Counted from the stretch's first letter, positions 42,194-51,534 are shown. The stretch is 64,000 nucleotides of DNA from Duganella aceris (GCF_011090165.1 NZ_JAADJT010000003.1:372001-436000), one strand, 5' to 3'. Notes: generated from the letters alone by a model not told the origin. Program-made: numbers and translations.

Positions 42194-44727
42194 GCTTCGC
42201 GCAGCGTTTGCAGCGGTGGCTGGCGCAGCACGTTGCGCAGTCCCAGCCAGCCGCCGGCGATGGCGCACAGCGCGCCGGCAAGCAAGCCCACCAGCCACAC
42301 CGACGGGTTGAACTCCCAGGCGAACTTGAACTGGTAGGTGGCCAGCGCCCAGCCCATGACGGCGGCGCCGCTGGCGGCCAGCAATCCGGAGAGCGCGCCC
42401 ACCAGCGAGAACTCGATCAACTGCGCCTGCGACAGCTGCTTGCGGGTCGCGCCCAGGGCGCGCAGCAAACCGGATTCACGGGTGCGCTCGTCCTGCGATC
42501 CCATCAGCGCGGCGTACAGCACCAGCACGCCGGAAGCGAGCGTGAAGACGAACAGGAACTCGACCGCCGTCACCACCTGGTCCAGCACCGTCTGCACCTG
42601 GCGCAGGATGCCGCCGACGTCGACGATGGTCAGGTTGGGGAAATCGCGCGTCAGGCCGTTCATCACCGCGCCCTGCTGCTGCGGCAGGTGGAAGGCGGTG
42701 ATCCAGCTTTGCGACACTTCCTTCATCGCCGCCGGGTTGATGATGACGAAGAAGTTGACCCGCATCGAACCCCAATCGAGCTTGCGCAGGCTGGTGATGG
42801 TGACGTCCACCGGCGCGCCGGCGATGTCGAAGCGCAGCTTGTCGCCCAGCTTCCAGCGCAGCGTCTTGGCGATGCCCTCCTCCACCGACGCCTCGGCCAC
42901 GCCCGGCTTGTCGTCGAACCACTTGCCGGCGCTGATCTTGTTCTCGGCCTGCATTTGCGCCATCGTCGACAGGTTGAACTCGCGGTCGGCCAGTCCCTTG
43001 GCGCGGTCCTCGGTATAGGTCTCGGCGGTGACCGGCGCGCCGTTGACGGCGGCCAGGCGGCCGCGGATCATCGGATACTGCGGCGCGTACAGCACGCCGG
43101 CGTCCTTCAGCCGTTGCGCGATCTGCGCCTGCTGCTCCGGCTGGATGTTGATGATGAAGCGGTTCGGCGCGTCCGGCGGCGTGGCGTTGCGCCAGGCCGT
43201 CATCAGGTCGCCGCGCACCACCGTCAGCACCAGCAGCGCCATCATGCCCAGCGCCAGCGAGACGATCTGCACGATGGTGGCGCCGGGACGGCGTTGCAGC
43301 GAGGTGATGGCGAAGCGCCAGCTCTGGTGGTCGATGGCGTTGCGCAGCGACTTCAGCGACAACAGCCCCAGCCAGCCGACCAGGCCGAACACCGCGAACG
43401 CGGCCAGGAAGCCCAGCGCCGTGTACAGCGCCAGTTGCGGGTCGCCGGCCTGCCACAGCAGCAGCGCGGTGAAGCCGCCCATGCCGAGGCCATAGGTGGC
43501 CAGCGCGGCGATCTGCGGCGCGTCCTGCTCGCGGCGGATCACGCGGTTGTGCGGCACCTTGCGCAGTTGCAGGATAGGCGGCAGCGCGAATGCGGCCAAC
43601 AGCAGGATGCCGATCGCCACGCCCTGCAGCGCAGGGTAGATGGTCGGCGCCGGCAGGTCGGCCGAGACCAGGCTGCCCAGTACCTCCAGCAGCACGTAGT
43701 GGCCGGCGAAACCGACCGCCACGCCCAGCGCGCTGCCGGCCAGGCCGACCAGCAGGAATTCGATCAGGTACATGACGGTGACCTGGTTCTGCGTCAGACC
43801 GAGGCAGCGCAGCATGGCGCAGGCGTCGAGATGACGCTGCATGAAGCGGCGCGCGGCCATCGCCACCGCGACGGCCGCCAGCATCGCCGACAGCAGGCCG
43901 ACCAGCGACAGGAAGCGGTCGGCGCGGTCCAGCGTGGCGCGCATTTCGGGCCGGCCGTTTTCCAGCGATTCGACCCGCACGCCCTTGATGTTCTGGTTTT
44001 TGATCTTCGCCACCAGCCACTGCTCGAAGCCGGCGGCGACGGCGGCGCCGTTCTTCAGCGCCGGCGGCGCGGCCACCAGCAGGCGGTAGGTGACGCGCGA
44101 ACCGGGCTGGATCAGATTGGTCGCCTCCAGGTCCTGCAAGGCGAACATCACGCGCGGCGCGAAGGCCAGGAAGTTGGCGCCGCGATCCGGCTCGGAGGCG
44201 ATCAGCTGCGCCACCTTGAAGCGCTTGTCGCCCAGTTGCAGCTCGCCGCCGATCTTGGTTTTCAGGCTGCCCAGCAGGCCCGGCTCGATCCACACCGTGC
44301 CCGGCGCCGGCACGCCGTCGGCCGGTGTGCCGCTGCTTTGCTCGGCCTGCGCGGCGTCGGTGCTGATCTTCAGGCGGCCGCGCAGCGGATAGCCGGGGCC
44401 GACCGCCTTCAGCGACGCCAGCATCGACATCGACGCCTCGCCCTCGCCCGCCTGCGCCATGCTGGGGAAGGCGATGGTGTCGGTGACGACCAGGCCGCGC
44501 TTGACCGCTTCGGCGCGCCAGTCGGCGTCGACCGGCAGGTCGCCGCTGACGACCACGTCGGCGCCCAGCAGCTGGTGTGCGTCGCGATCGAGGCCGCTGC
44601 GCAGGCGGTCGACGAAGAAGCCGGTGGCGGACAAGGCGGCCACCGCCACCGTCAGCGCGATCAGCAGGAAGCGCAGCTGACCGGCGCGCCAGTCGCGCGC
44701 GGTCATTTTCAGGGCGAGTTTGAGCAT
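42190..44727 (-). CDS. FtsX-like ABC transporter permease (YbbP type)
   Basis: This is a large permease of 845 residues with about ten membrane helices: one near the N-terminus (LRFLLIALTVAVAALSATGF), a MacB-like periplasmic domain, FtsX modules at about residues 260-470, and a C-terminal module with LFVFTLASGVLVLYAALMGS. E. coli YbbP works with the ATPase YbbA, but no ATPase gene is adjacent here. It lies 4 bases downstream of the adenine deaminase gene. The role could be lipoprotein or lipid export or extrusion; the sequence does not decide. Confidence 0.88.
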   Translation of the reverse strand: MLKLALKMTARDWRAGQLRFLLIALTVAVAALSATGFFVDRLRSGLDRDAHQLLGADVVVSGDLPVDADWRAEAVKRGLVVTDTIAFPSMAQAGEGEASMSMLASLKAVGPGYPLRGRLKISTDAAQAEQSSGTPADGVPAPGTVWIEPGLLGSLKTKIGGELQLGDKRFKVAQLIASEPDRGANFLAFAPRVMFALQDLEATNLIQPGSRVTYRLLVAAPPALKNGAAVAAGFEQWLVAKIKNQNIKGVRVESLENGRPEMRATLDRADRFLSLVGLLSAMLAAVAVAMAARRFMQRHLDACAMLRCLGLTQNQVTVMYLIEFLLVGLAGSALGVAVGFAGHYVLLEVLGSLVSADLPAPTIYPALQGVAIGILLLAAFALPPILQLRKVPHNRVIRREQDAPQIAALATYGLGMGGFTALLLWQAGDPQLALYTALGFLAAFAVFGLVGWLGLLSLKSLRNAIDHQSWRFAITSLQRRPGATIVQIVSLALGMMALLVLTVVRGDLMTAWRNATPPDAPNRFIINIQPEQQAQIAQRLKDAGVLYAPQYPMIRGRLAAVNGAPVTAETYTEDRAKGLADREFNLSTMAQMQAENKISAGKWFDDKPGVAEASVEEGIAKTLRWKLGDKLRFDIAGAPVDVTITSLRKLDWGSMRVNFFVIINPAAMKEVSQSWITAFHLPQQQGAVMNGLTRDFPNLTIVDVGGILRQVQTVLDQVVTAVEFLFVFTLASGVLVLYAALMGSQDERTRESGLLRALGATRKQLSQAQLIEFSLVGALSGLLAASGAAVMGWALATYQFKFAWEFNPSVWLVGLLAGALCAIAGGWLGLRNVLRQPPLQTLREA

Positions 44728-44731
44728 GGGG

Positions 44732-45739
44732 TCAGACCGCTGCGAAGAAGGCGTCGACTTCGGCCAGGAAGGCTTGCTTTTGCGCCTCCGGCAGGAAGGC
44801 GGCCGAGAAGCCGTTGCGCGCCAGCCGGTGCGCGTGCGACAGGCCCAACGGCAGCGCCTCGAACGTGGCGATGAAGTTGTCGTTCATGTAGCCGCCGAAG
44901 TAGGCCGGGTCGTCCGAGTTGACGGTCGCCACGATGCCGGCGTCCAGCAGCTCCAGCAGGTTGTGCTGCGCCATCTCATCGAACACGCACAGCTTGATGT
45001 TGGACAGCGGGCACACCGTCAGCGCGATCCGCTCGCGCGCCAGCCGCTGCGTGAGCGCCGCGTCGTCCAGGCAGCGCACGCCGTGGTCGATGCGCTCGAC
45101 CTTCAGCACATCCAGCGCGGTTTCGATGTAGGCCGGCGGGCCTTCCTCGCCGGCGTGCGCGACCAGGCGGAAGCCCAGCTCCTTGCAGCGCGCGAAGACG
45201 CGGGCGAACTTCTCCGGCGGGTTGCCGAGCTCGGACGAATCGAGGCCGATGCCGAGGTATTTGTCGCGGTACGGCAGCGCCTCCTCCAGCGTGGCGAAGG
45301 CTTCCGCTTCCGACAGGTGGCGCAGGAAGCTGAGGATCAGCGTGGCGCTGACCGGGCTGTCCTGGCAGGCGCGGTGGATGCCGTCGATCACGGTCTTGAT
45401 CGGCACGCCGCGCGCGGTATGCGTCTGCGGGTCGAAGAAGATTTCGGTGTGGCGCACGTTGTCGGCTTCGGCGCGCTTCAGGTAGGCGGCGGTCATGTCG
45501 TAGAAATCCTGTTCCTGCAACAGCACGCTGGCGCCGGCGTAATAAATATCGAGGAAGGATTGCAGGTCGGTGAAGGCATAGGCGGCGCGCAGCGCCTCCA
45601 CCGACGCGTAGTCGAGCTTGACGCCGTTGCGCTGGGCCAGCGCGAAAATCAGTTCCGGCTCCAGCGAGCCTTCGATGTGGATGTGCAATTCAGCCTTCGG
45701 CATCCGTTGCAGCACGTCGCGCAATTGTTCGTTCAACAT
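44732..45739 (-). CDS. Adenine deaminase (adenosine deaminase superfamily)
   Basis: This is an amidohydrolase of purine salvage. The 335-residue product has the zinc site [27 protein letters not shown] (catalytic Glu), [12 protein letters not shown] and [16 protein letters not shown]. The combination [30 protein letters not shown] and DPAYFGGY resembles, from memory, the Pseudomonas protein shown to deaminate adenine rather than adenosine. Automatic pipelines often label such proteins adenosine deaminase. It precedes an ABC permease and is divergent from prkA across a long AT-richer gap. Confidence 0.88.
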   Translation of the reverse strand: MLNEQLRDVLQRMPKAELHIHIEGSLEPELIFALAQRNGVKLDYASVEALRAAYAFTDLQSFLDIYYAGASVLLQEQDFYDMTAAYLKRAEADNVRHTEIFFDPQTHTARGVPIKTVIDGIHRACQDSPVSATLILSFLRHLSEAEAFATLEEALPYRDKYLGIGLDSSELGNPPEKFARVFARCKELGFRLVAHAGEEGPPAYIETALDVLKVERIDHGVRCLDDAALTQRLARERIALTVCPLSNIKLCVFDEMAQHNLLELLDAGIVATVNSDDPAYFGGYMNDNFIATFEALPLGLSHAHRLARNGFSAAFLPEAQKQAFLAEVDAFFAAV

Positions 45740-46190
45740 TATTTTTTTCCCGTTACTAAGTTGCTTGATCGAGCCATCTTATCGCATGCTGCGAGAGTGC
45801 GACAGCGCGCCGCGCGCAAGCGTGATACTGTGACATAAATGTGCGGGAAAAATACGCGATTCGGCCTCGAAAAATACGTAGGGAAATAGATAATTACTCT
45901 TTGAAATCAAATAGTTACGAAAGAGTATTAACGATATTACGACATATCTTTTGACTTCCTGAGGCAATAGCGCAATAATCAATTTCATAGACGTAAGAAG
46001 CGTTACGACCAACACATAAAAGCCGCCAACCGGCGATAAAGCCAGCTCATAGGCACGGGCAATCCGTGCCGCCAAAAGGAAGCTGGCGATAAGAAAAATA
46101 ATACTGAGAGGACTTATACGAACCAGGGCCAGGGCAGGCGAACTGCCGGTGACCCGTGACTAGCAGGTTTATTCATCAAAGGACATTCAA
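45740..46190. promoter_or_regulatory. Divergent intergenic region and structured leader upstream of prkA
   Basis: This 451-base region is AT-richer than its surroundings, and the frames in it look random. From 46,022 a set of stems precedes prkA: GCCG/CGGC (46,022-46,034); a nested pair with outer GCCAGCT/AGCTGGC (46,041-46,047 and 46,081-46,087) and inner GGCACGG/CCGTGCC (46,052-46,070); and GGCAG/CTGCC (46,133-46,147). The unpaired segment GCCAAAAGGA between the nested stems is unexplained. This looks like a folded 5' leader, but I recognise no riboswitch class. Confidence 0.5.
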
Positions 46191-48113
46191 ATGACCATTT
46201 TTGACAACTACGCCGCACGGTACGAACGGACCAAGGAAGAAGAGATGTCCATGAAGGAATATCTCGACCTCTGCAAAAAAGATCGACTCACGTATGCCAG
46301 CGCCCCCGAGCGCATGTTGGCCGCCATCGGCGAGCCGACCCTGGTCGACACCCGCAACGATACCCGGCTGTCCCGCATCTTTGCCAACAAGGTCATCAAG
46401 ATATATCCGGCGTTCCGCGAGTTCTACGGCACCGAGGAGGTGATCGAGCAAGTGGTGTCCTACTTCCGCCACGCCGCGCAGGGGCTGGAGGAACGCAAGC
46501 AGATCCTGTACCTGCTGGGTCCCGTCGGCGGCGGCAAGTCGTCGATCGCGGAAAAGCTCAAGTCGCTGATGGAGCATGTGCCCTTCTATTGCCTCAAGGG
46601 TTCGCCGGTCAACGAATCGCCGCTCGGCCTGTTCAACGAGGAAGAGGACGGCGTGCTGCTGGAGGAAGATTACGGCATCCCGCGCCGCTACCTGCGCAAC
46701 ATCCCCAGCCCGTGGGCGGTCAAGCGGCTGCACGAGTTCAACGGCGACATCAACCAGTTCCGCGTGGTCAAGCGCTACCCGTCGGTGCTGAAACAGGTGG
46801 CGATCTCCAAGACCGAACCGGGCGACGAAAACAACCAGGACATCTCGTCGCTGGTGGGCAAGGTCGACATCCGCAAGCTGGAGGATTATTCGCAGGACGA
46901 TCCGGACGCCTACAGCTACTCGGGCGGCCTGTGCCTGGCCAACCAGGGCTTGATGGAATTCGTCGAGATGTTCAAGGCGCCGATCAAGGTGCTGCATCCG
47001 CTGCTGACCGCGACCCAGGAAGGCAACTACAAGGGCACCGAAGGCTTCGGCGCGATTCCGTTCGACGGCATCATCCTGGCGCACTCGAACGAGTCCGAGT
47101 GGAAGACCTTCCGCAACAACCGCAACAACGAAGCGTTCCTCGACCGGATCTACATCGTCAAGGTGCCGTACTGCCTGCGCGTCACCGACGAGATCAAGAT
47201 CTACGACAAGCTGGTGGCCAATTCCTCGCTGTACCAGGCGCCGTGCGCGCCCGGCACGCTGAAGATGATGGCGCAGTTCGCCATCCTGTCGCGGCTGAAG
47301 GATCCGGAAAACTCCAGCATCTTCAGCAAGATGCTGGTCTACGACGGCGAAAACCTGAAGGACACCGATCCCAAGGCCAAGTCGATGCACGAGTACGTCG
47401 ACTACGCCGGCGTCGACGAGGGCATGAACGGGCTGTCGACGCGCTTCGCGTTCAAGATCCTGTCCAAGGTGTTCAACTTCGACAACAGCGAAGTCGCGGC
47501 CAATCCGGTGCACCTGCTGTACGTGCTGGAGCAGCAGGTCGAGCGCGAGCAGTTCCCGCCGGAGACCGAGCAAAAGTATTTCTCGTACATCAAGGAGCAT
47601 CTGGCGCAGAAATACGTCGAATTCATCGGCAAGGAAATCCAGACCGCCTACCTGGAATCGTATTCCGAGTACGGCCAGAATATTTTCGACCGCTACGTGA
47701 CCTTTGCCGATTTCTGGATCCAGGATCAGGAATATCGTGATCCCGACACCGGCGAAAGCTTCGACCGCGAATCGCTGAACAACGAACTGGAAAAAATCGA
47801 GAAGCCGGCCGGTATTTCGAATCCCAAGGATTTCCGCAACGAGATTGTCAACTTCGGACTGCGGGCGCGCGCTAATAACGGTGGGAAGAATCCCGCGTGG
47901 ACCAGTTATGAAAAGTTCCGCACGGTGATCGAGAAAAAGATGTTCTCGAATACCGAGGAACTGTTGCCGGTGATTTCATTCAACGCCAAGGCCAGCGCCG
48001 AAGACGCCAACAAGCACGCCGACTTCGTCGCGCGCATGGTGGAAAAAGGCTATACGGCCAAGCAGGTCCGGCTGTTGTGCGAGTGGTATCTGCGGGTGAG
48101 GAAGTCGTCTTAA
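46191..48113 (+). CDS. prkA: PrkA family serine protein kinase (YeaG)
   Basis: PrkA/YeaG is a kinase or AAA+ protein induced by starvation and stress. The 640-residue product has an N-terminal AAA-like PrkA domain with Walker A LLGPVGGGKSSIAEKLK, LAHSNESEWKTFRNNRNNEA and RIYIVKVPYCLRVTDEIKIY. The C-terminal kinase-like region starts at about residue 390. AAGGAC lies upstream of the ATG. It forms a conserved trio with yeaH and spoVR, as in many proteobacteria, where the three are coexpressed under nutrient limitation. Confidence 0.96.
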   Translation: MTIFDNYAARYERTKEEEMSMKEYLDLCKKDRLTYASAPERMLAAIGEPTLVDTRNDTRLSRIFANKVIKIYPAFREFYGTEEVIEQVVSYFRHAAQGLEERKQILYLLGPVGGGKSSIAEKLKSLMEHVPFYCLKGSPVNESPLGLFNEEEDGVLLEEDYGIPRRYLRNIPSPWAVKRLHEFNGDINQFRVVKRYPSVLKQVAISKTEPGDENNQDISSLVGKVDIRKLEDYSQDDPDAYSYSGGLCLANQGLMEFVEMFKAPIKVLHPLLTATQEGNYKGTEGFGAIPFDGIILAHSNESEWKTFRNNRNNEAFLDRIYIVKVPYCLRVTDEIKIYDKLVANSSLYQAPCAPGTLKMMAQFAILSRLKDPENSSIFSKMLVYDGENLKDTDPKAKSMHEYVDYAGVDEGMNGLSTRFAFKILSKVFNFDNSEVAANPVHLLYVLEQQVEREQFPPETEQKYFSYIKEHLAQKYVEFIGKEIQTAYLESYSEYGQNIFDRYVTFADFWIQDQEYRDPDTGESFDRESLNNELEKIEKPAGISNPKDFRNEIVNFGLRARANNGGKNPAWTSYEKFRTVIEKKMFSNTEELLPVISFNAKASAEDANKHADFVARMVEKGYTAKQVRLLCEWYLRVRKSS

Positions 48114-48120
48114 GCAGTCG

Positions 48121-48155
48121 CGCGCCGCCCCGGCACCCAAGGACGGGGCGGCGCG
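48121..48155 (+). repeat. Intercistronic 12-bp GC hairpin between prkA and yeaH
   Basis: CGCGCCGCCCCG (48,121-48,132) pairs perfectly with CGGGGCGGCGCG (48,144-48,155) across an 11-base loop. It starts 8 bases after the prkA stop. There is no T tract, so it is more likely an mRNA stabiliser or partial attenuator than a terminator. Confidence 0.65.
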
Positions 48156-48185
48156 GCGCCGACCAATAGCAGCAGGAGGCATCTT

Positions 48186-49454
48186 TTGACTTACCTCATC
48201 GACCGACGTTTGCAGGGCAAGAACAAATCCGCGGTCAACCGCGAACGCTTCTTGCGCCGCTACAAGGCCCAGATCAAGGACGCGGTGGGACGTGCCATCA
48301 AAGGCCGCTCCATCACCGATATTGAAAACGGCGAAAAAGTCTCCATCCCCGTCAAGGACGTGGGCGAACCCTCTTTCGGCCACGCCCACGGCGGCGTGTG
48401 GGAAACCATCAACCCCGGCAACCAGGAATATCAGAAAGGCGACCTGATCAACCGACCCAAGGGCGGCGGCGGCAGCGGGCGCGGCAAGGCCGGCAACAGC
48501 GACCAGATGACCGAGGACGATTTCATCTTCGAGCTGTCGCGCGAAGAATTCATGAACTATTTCTTCGAAGATCTTGAACTGCCGCACATGATCAAGACGC
48601 AGTTGACCGCGACCACGGAATTCAAGAACCAGCGCGCCGGCTACAACATGTCCGGCACACCATCCAACATCCACGTGCTGCGCTCGCTGCGCGGCGCGCT
48701 GGGCCGGCGCATCGCCGTCGGCGGCAGTTCGCGCAAGCGCGTCATCGAGGCCGAGCGCGAGCTGGAGGAGCTGCTGCTGGAAGGCGCGCCGCTCGACGCG
48801 CCGCGCGTGGTGGAACTGAAAAAGCTGATCCACCATTTGCACACGCGGCTGCTCGCCATCCCCTTCATCGATCCGTTCGACCTGCGCTACTCCAACCGGG
48901 TCAAGGTGCCCAAGCCGATGACGCAGGCGGTGATGTTCTGCATCATGGACGTTTCCGGCTCGATGGACGAAACCCGCAAGGACACCGCCAAGCGCTTCTT
49001 CATCCTGTTGTACCTGTTCCTGAAGCGGGTCTACGACAAGATCGAGGTGGTGTTCATCCGCCACCACACGGCGGCGGCCGAGGTCGACGAGCAGGAATTC
49101 TTCCACTCGCGCGAATCGGGCGGCACGGTGGTGTCGTCCGCGCTGCACCTGCTGGACAAGATCATCGACGAGCGCTACGGCGCCGGCAGCTGGAACAGCT
49201 ACGTGGCGCAGGCGTCCGACGGCGACAACTGGGACAACGACTCGGTGCTGTGCCGCCAGCTGCTGACCAACACCATCATGCCCAAGGTGCAGTACTACAC
49301 CTATGTCGAAATCACCGACGGCCCGCCGCAAAACCTGTGGGAGCAGTATTCGCAGGTGCCGGACCATCACCAGCATTTCGCCATGCAGAAAATAGTCACG
49401 CCGGCCGATATCTATCCGGTGTTCCGTGAACTGTTCAAGAAACAGCCGAAATAG
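48186..49454 (+). CDS. yeaH: YeaH/YhbH family protein (DUF444, vWA-like)
   Basis: This is the partner protein of PrkA, of unknown biochemical role. The 422-residue product has an N-terminal half rich in charged residues (LIDRRLQGKNKSAVNRERFL), a Gly-rich linker (PKGGGGSGRGKAG), and a C-terminal von Willebrand A-like domain with the metal site DVSGSMDETRKDTAKRFF. The start is TTG 48,186, with GGAGGC 5-6 bases upstream. No in-frame ATG fits the family start (TYLIDRRLQGKNKS). Confidence 0.94.
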   Translation: MTYLIDRRLQGKNKSAVNRERFLRRYKAQIKDAVGRAIKGRSITDIENGEKVSIPVKDVGEPSFGHAHGGVWETINPGNQEYQKGDLINRPKGGGGSGRGKAGNSDQMTEDDFIFELSREEFMNYFFEDLELPHMIKTQLTATTEFKNQRAGYNMSGTPSNIHVLRSLRGALGRRIAVGGSSRKRVIEAERELEELLLEGAPLDAPRVVELKKLIHHLHTRLLAIPFIDPFDLRYSNRVKVPKPMTQAVMFCIMDVSGSMDETRKDTAKRFFILLYLFLKRVYDKIEVVFIRHHTAAAEVDEQEFFHSRESGGTVVSSALHLLDKIIDERYGAGSWNSYVAQASDGDNWDNDSVLCRQLLTNTIMPKVQYYTYVEITDGPPQNLWEQYSQVPDHHQHFAMQKIVTPADIYPVFRELFKKQPK

Positions 49455-49466
49455 GCAGCGAATATT

Positions 49467-51017
49467 ATGAACGACATGACGCATGTGCCGCCCCTCAAGC
49501 CGCGCCATCCGCGCGCCCTGCCCGAACAGTCCGAGTGGACCTTCGAGCTGATCGAACAAGCCCACCAGGAGATCCGCCGCGTGGCCGAGAACTTCGGGCT
49601 GGACACCTACCCCAACCAGCTGGAGATCATCACCGCCGAACAGATGATGGACGCCTACACCTCGGTCGGCATGCCGGTGTCGTACAACCACTGGTCGTTC
49701 GGCAAGCACTTCCTGTCGACCGAGAAGGGCTACAAGCGCGGCCAGATGGGCCTGGCCTACGAGATCGTGATCAACTCCGATCCCTGCATCGCCTACCTGA
49801 TGGAGGAAAACAGCCTGACCATGCAGGCGCTGGTGATCGCGCACGCGGCCTACGGCCACAACTCCTTCTTCAAGGGGAACTATCTGTTCCGCACCTGGAC
49901 CGACGCCGAGGCCATCGTCGACTACATGGTGTTCGCCAAGAACTACATCGCCGAATGCGAGCAGCGCCACGGCATCGACGCGGTCGAGCTGCTGCTCGAT
50001 TCCTGCCACGCGATCCAGAACTACGGCGTCGACCGCTACAAGCGGCCGGCCAAGCTGTCGATGATGGAGGAGCGGGCGCGGCAGAAGGAGCGCGAAGCCT
50101 ACGTGCAGTCGCAGATCAACGACCTGTGGCGCACGCTGCCGCGGCGCGAGGAGGAAGAGGCGCAGAAGGCCACGCCGCGCTTCCCGCCCGAGCCGGAGGA
50201 AAACCTGCTGTACTTCATCGAGAAGTATGCGCCGCTGCTGGAACCGTGGCAGCGCGAGATGGTGCGCATCGTGCGCAAGATTTCGCAGTATTTCTATCCG
50301 CAGCGCCAGACCCAGGTGATGAACGAGGGCTGGGCCACGTTCTGGCACTACACCATCCTCAACCAGTTGTACGACGAGGGCGTGATCGGCGACGGCTTCA
50401 TGATGGAGTTCCTCAAGAGCCATACCAACGTGGTCTATCAGCCGCCGGTCAACAGCCCCTACTACAGCGGCATCAATCCATACGCGCTGGGCTTCGCGAT
50501 GATGACCGACATCCGCCGCATCTGCGAGCATCCGACCCAGGAGGACCGCGAATGGTTCCCCGACATCGCCGGCAGCGACTGGCGCAAGACGCTGGATTTC
50601 GCGATGCGCAACTTCAAGGACGAGAGCTTCATCGCCCAGTACCTGTCGCCCAAGCTGATCCGCGAGTTCCACTTCTTCGCCGTGCTGGACGACGACAACA
50701 ACGAGAAGTTGGCGATCTCGGCCATCCACGACGACCTGGGTTACCGTTACGTGCGCCAGCAACTGGCGGAACAATATAATCTTGGTAACCGTGAACCCAA
50801 CATCCAGGTGTGGTCGGTCAACACCCGTGACGACCGCGCGCTGACCTTGCGCCACACCCAGTTCCAGCGCCGCCCGCTGAACCAGCAGGCCGGCGAGGTG
50901 CTGAAGCACGTTGCACGATTATGGGGCTTCGATGTCCACCTCGAAACGGTCGGCCCGAACGGCGAGGTGGTCAGCTCGATGGAGGTGAAGCGCGAGAAAC
51001 GGGGGCGCGGAGGCTGA
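49467..51017 (+). CDS. SpoVR family protein
   Basis: This is the third member of the prkA-yeaH-spoVR operon; the biochemical role is unknown. The 516-residue product has the SpoVR core: YGHNSFFKGNYLFRTWTDAE, IVDYMVFAKNYIAECEQRHG, ILNQLYDEGVIGDGFMMEFL and YYSGINPYALGFAMMTDIRR. It ends with the basic tail VKREKRGRGG. It starts 12 bases after yeaH and is followed by a terminator. The C-terminal domain contains LAEQYNLGNREPNIQVWSVN. Confidence 0.95.
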   Translation: MNDMTHVPPLKPRHPRALPEQSEWTFELIEQAHQEIRRVAENFGLDTYPNQLEIITAEQMMDAYTSVGMPVSYNHWSFGKHFLSTEKGYKRGQMGLAYEIVINSDPCIAYLMEENSLTMQALVIAHAAYGHNSFFKGNYLFRTWTDAEAIVDYMVFAKNYIAECEQRHGIDAVELLLDSCHAIQNYGVDRYKRPAKLSMMEERARQKEREAYVQSQINDLWRTLPRREEEEAQKATPRFPPEPEENLLYFIEKYAPLLEPWQREMVRIVRKISQYFYPQRQTQVMNEGWATFWHYTILNQLYDEGVIGDGFMMEFLKSHTNVVYQPPVNSPYYSGINPYALGFAMMTDIRRICEHPTQEDREWFPDIAGSDWRKTLDFAMRNFKDESFIAQYLSPKLIREFHFFAVLDDDNNEKLAISAIHDDLGYRYVRQQLAEQYNLGNREPNIQVWSVNTRDDRALTLRHTQFQRRPLNQQAGEVLKHVARLWGFDVHLETVGPNGEVVSSMEVKREKRGRGG

Positions 51018-51081
51018 CCCGACATATATATAAGGCTTTTGTGGAGAGCGCAGTAAAGCAGGCATGGCTCTTGCAAGGACT

Positions 51082-51121
51082 AAACCGGGATCAGGGGCGG
51101 TGCTCTGACCCCGGTTTTTTT
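51082..51121 (+). terminator. Terminator of the prkA-yeaH-spoVR operon
   Basis: AAACCGGGATCAG (51,082-51,094) pairs with CTGACCCCGGTTT with one mismatch, ending in a run of seven T at 51,115-51,121. It lies 64 bases after the spoVR stop. Confidence 0.85.
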
Positions 51122-51219
51122 ACGAGATGCACGATGCCAGAGGGAAGTCAACTTTTTTCTTGCCCTACTTGTATAGCGCGCCTCGCAAGAATTTCATGAA
51201 AGAAACATTCACGGCCAAA

Positions 51220-51253
51220 TTATCAATTGCGTGTAGTAAAATTACATTGATAA
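51220..51253. promoter_or_regulatory. Inverted repeat TTATCAAT-N18-ATTGATAA upstream of tonB operon
   Basis: TTATCAAT (51,220-51,227) and ATTGATAA (51,246-51,253) are perfect 8-bp inverted repeats. The AT-rich spacer also contains GTAG and TTAC partners. It lies about 190 bases upstream of the presumed -10 of tonB. It does not match a canonical 19-bp Fur box. The remainder of 51,130-51,534 holds no gene. Confidence 0.4.
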
Positions 51254-51439
51254 AATTCCGTTTTTGTCCTTAAGGGAAAACTAAGTAACGTCATGGTGCG
51301 TCCGCGCACAAACTTGCGCCGCAGGTTCTTGCATATTGAACCAGAACGGTGCAAAGAGAGCGCTACCATATAGGAAAACCCTATGAAATTTAACCGGTTT
51401 TAGGGATGAAAATTCTATGTAAAATCAAGAATTCGTATG

Positions 51440-51445
51440 TATAAT
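51440..51445 (+). promoter_or_regulatory. Probable -10 element for tonB-exbBDD operon
   Basis: A perfect TATAAT preceded by TATG (extended -10-like) lies 89 bases before the TonB start. No good -35 is seen at 16-18 bases. The area is AT-rich compared with its surroundings. Confidence 0.45.
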
Positions 51446-51534
51446 TCGCCGACGTCCCGGATGCGGCTGTTGTTTTGTGTCGCCATTTTGGGGTTTAGTA
51501 GCAACAAAAAGAGTTGGTATTGGAGAAAGCAGGC

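Noticed and set aside
45779-46075. Leftward 98-codon frame in the add-prkA gap
   Set aside because: Mixed composition, low GC compared with neighbours, no good ribosome binding site, and it coincides with the structured prkA leader on the other strand.
46101-46160. CTGAGAGG followed by GAACCAGGG upstream of prkA, reminiscent of a TPP riboswitch
   Set aside because: The conserved opening stem with GGGG, the full ACC(T)GA...GG motif and the correct spacing are absent, and prkA is not a thiamine gene.
47976-50909. 977-codon frame antisense to yeaH-spoVR
   Set aside because: No recognisable domain; it mirrors two conserved genes on the other strand.
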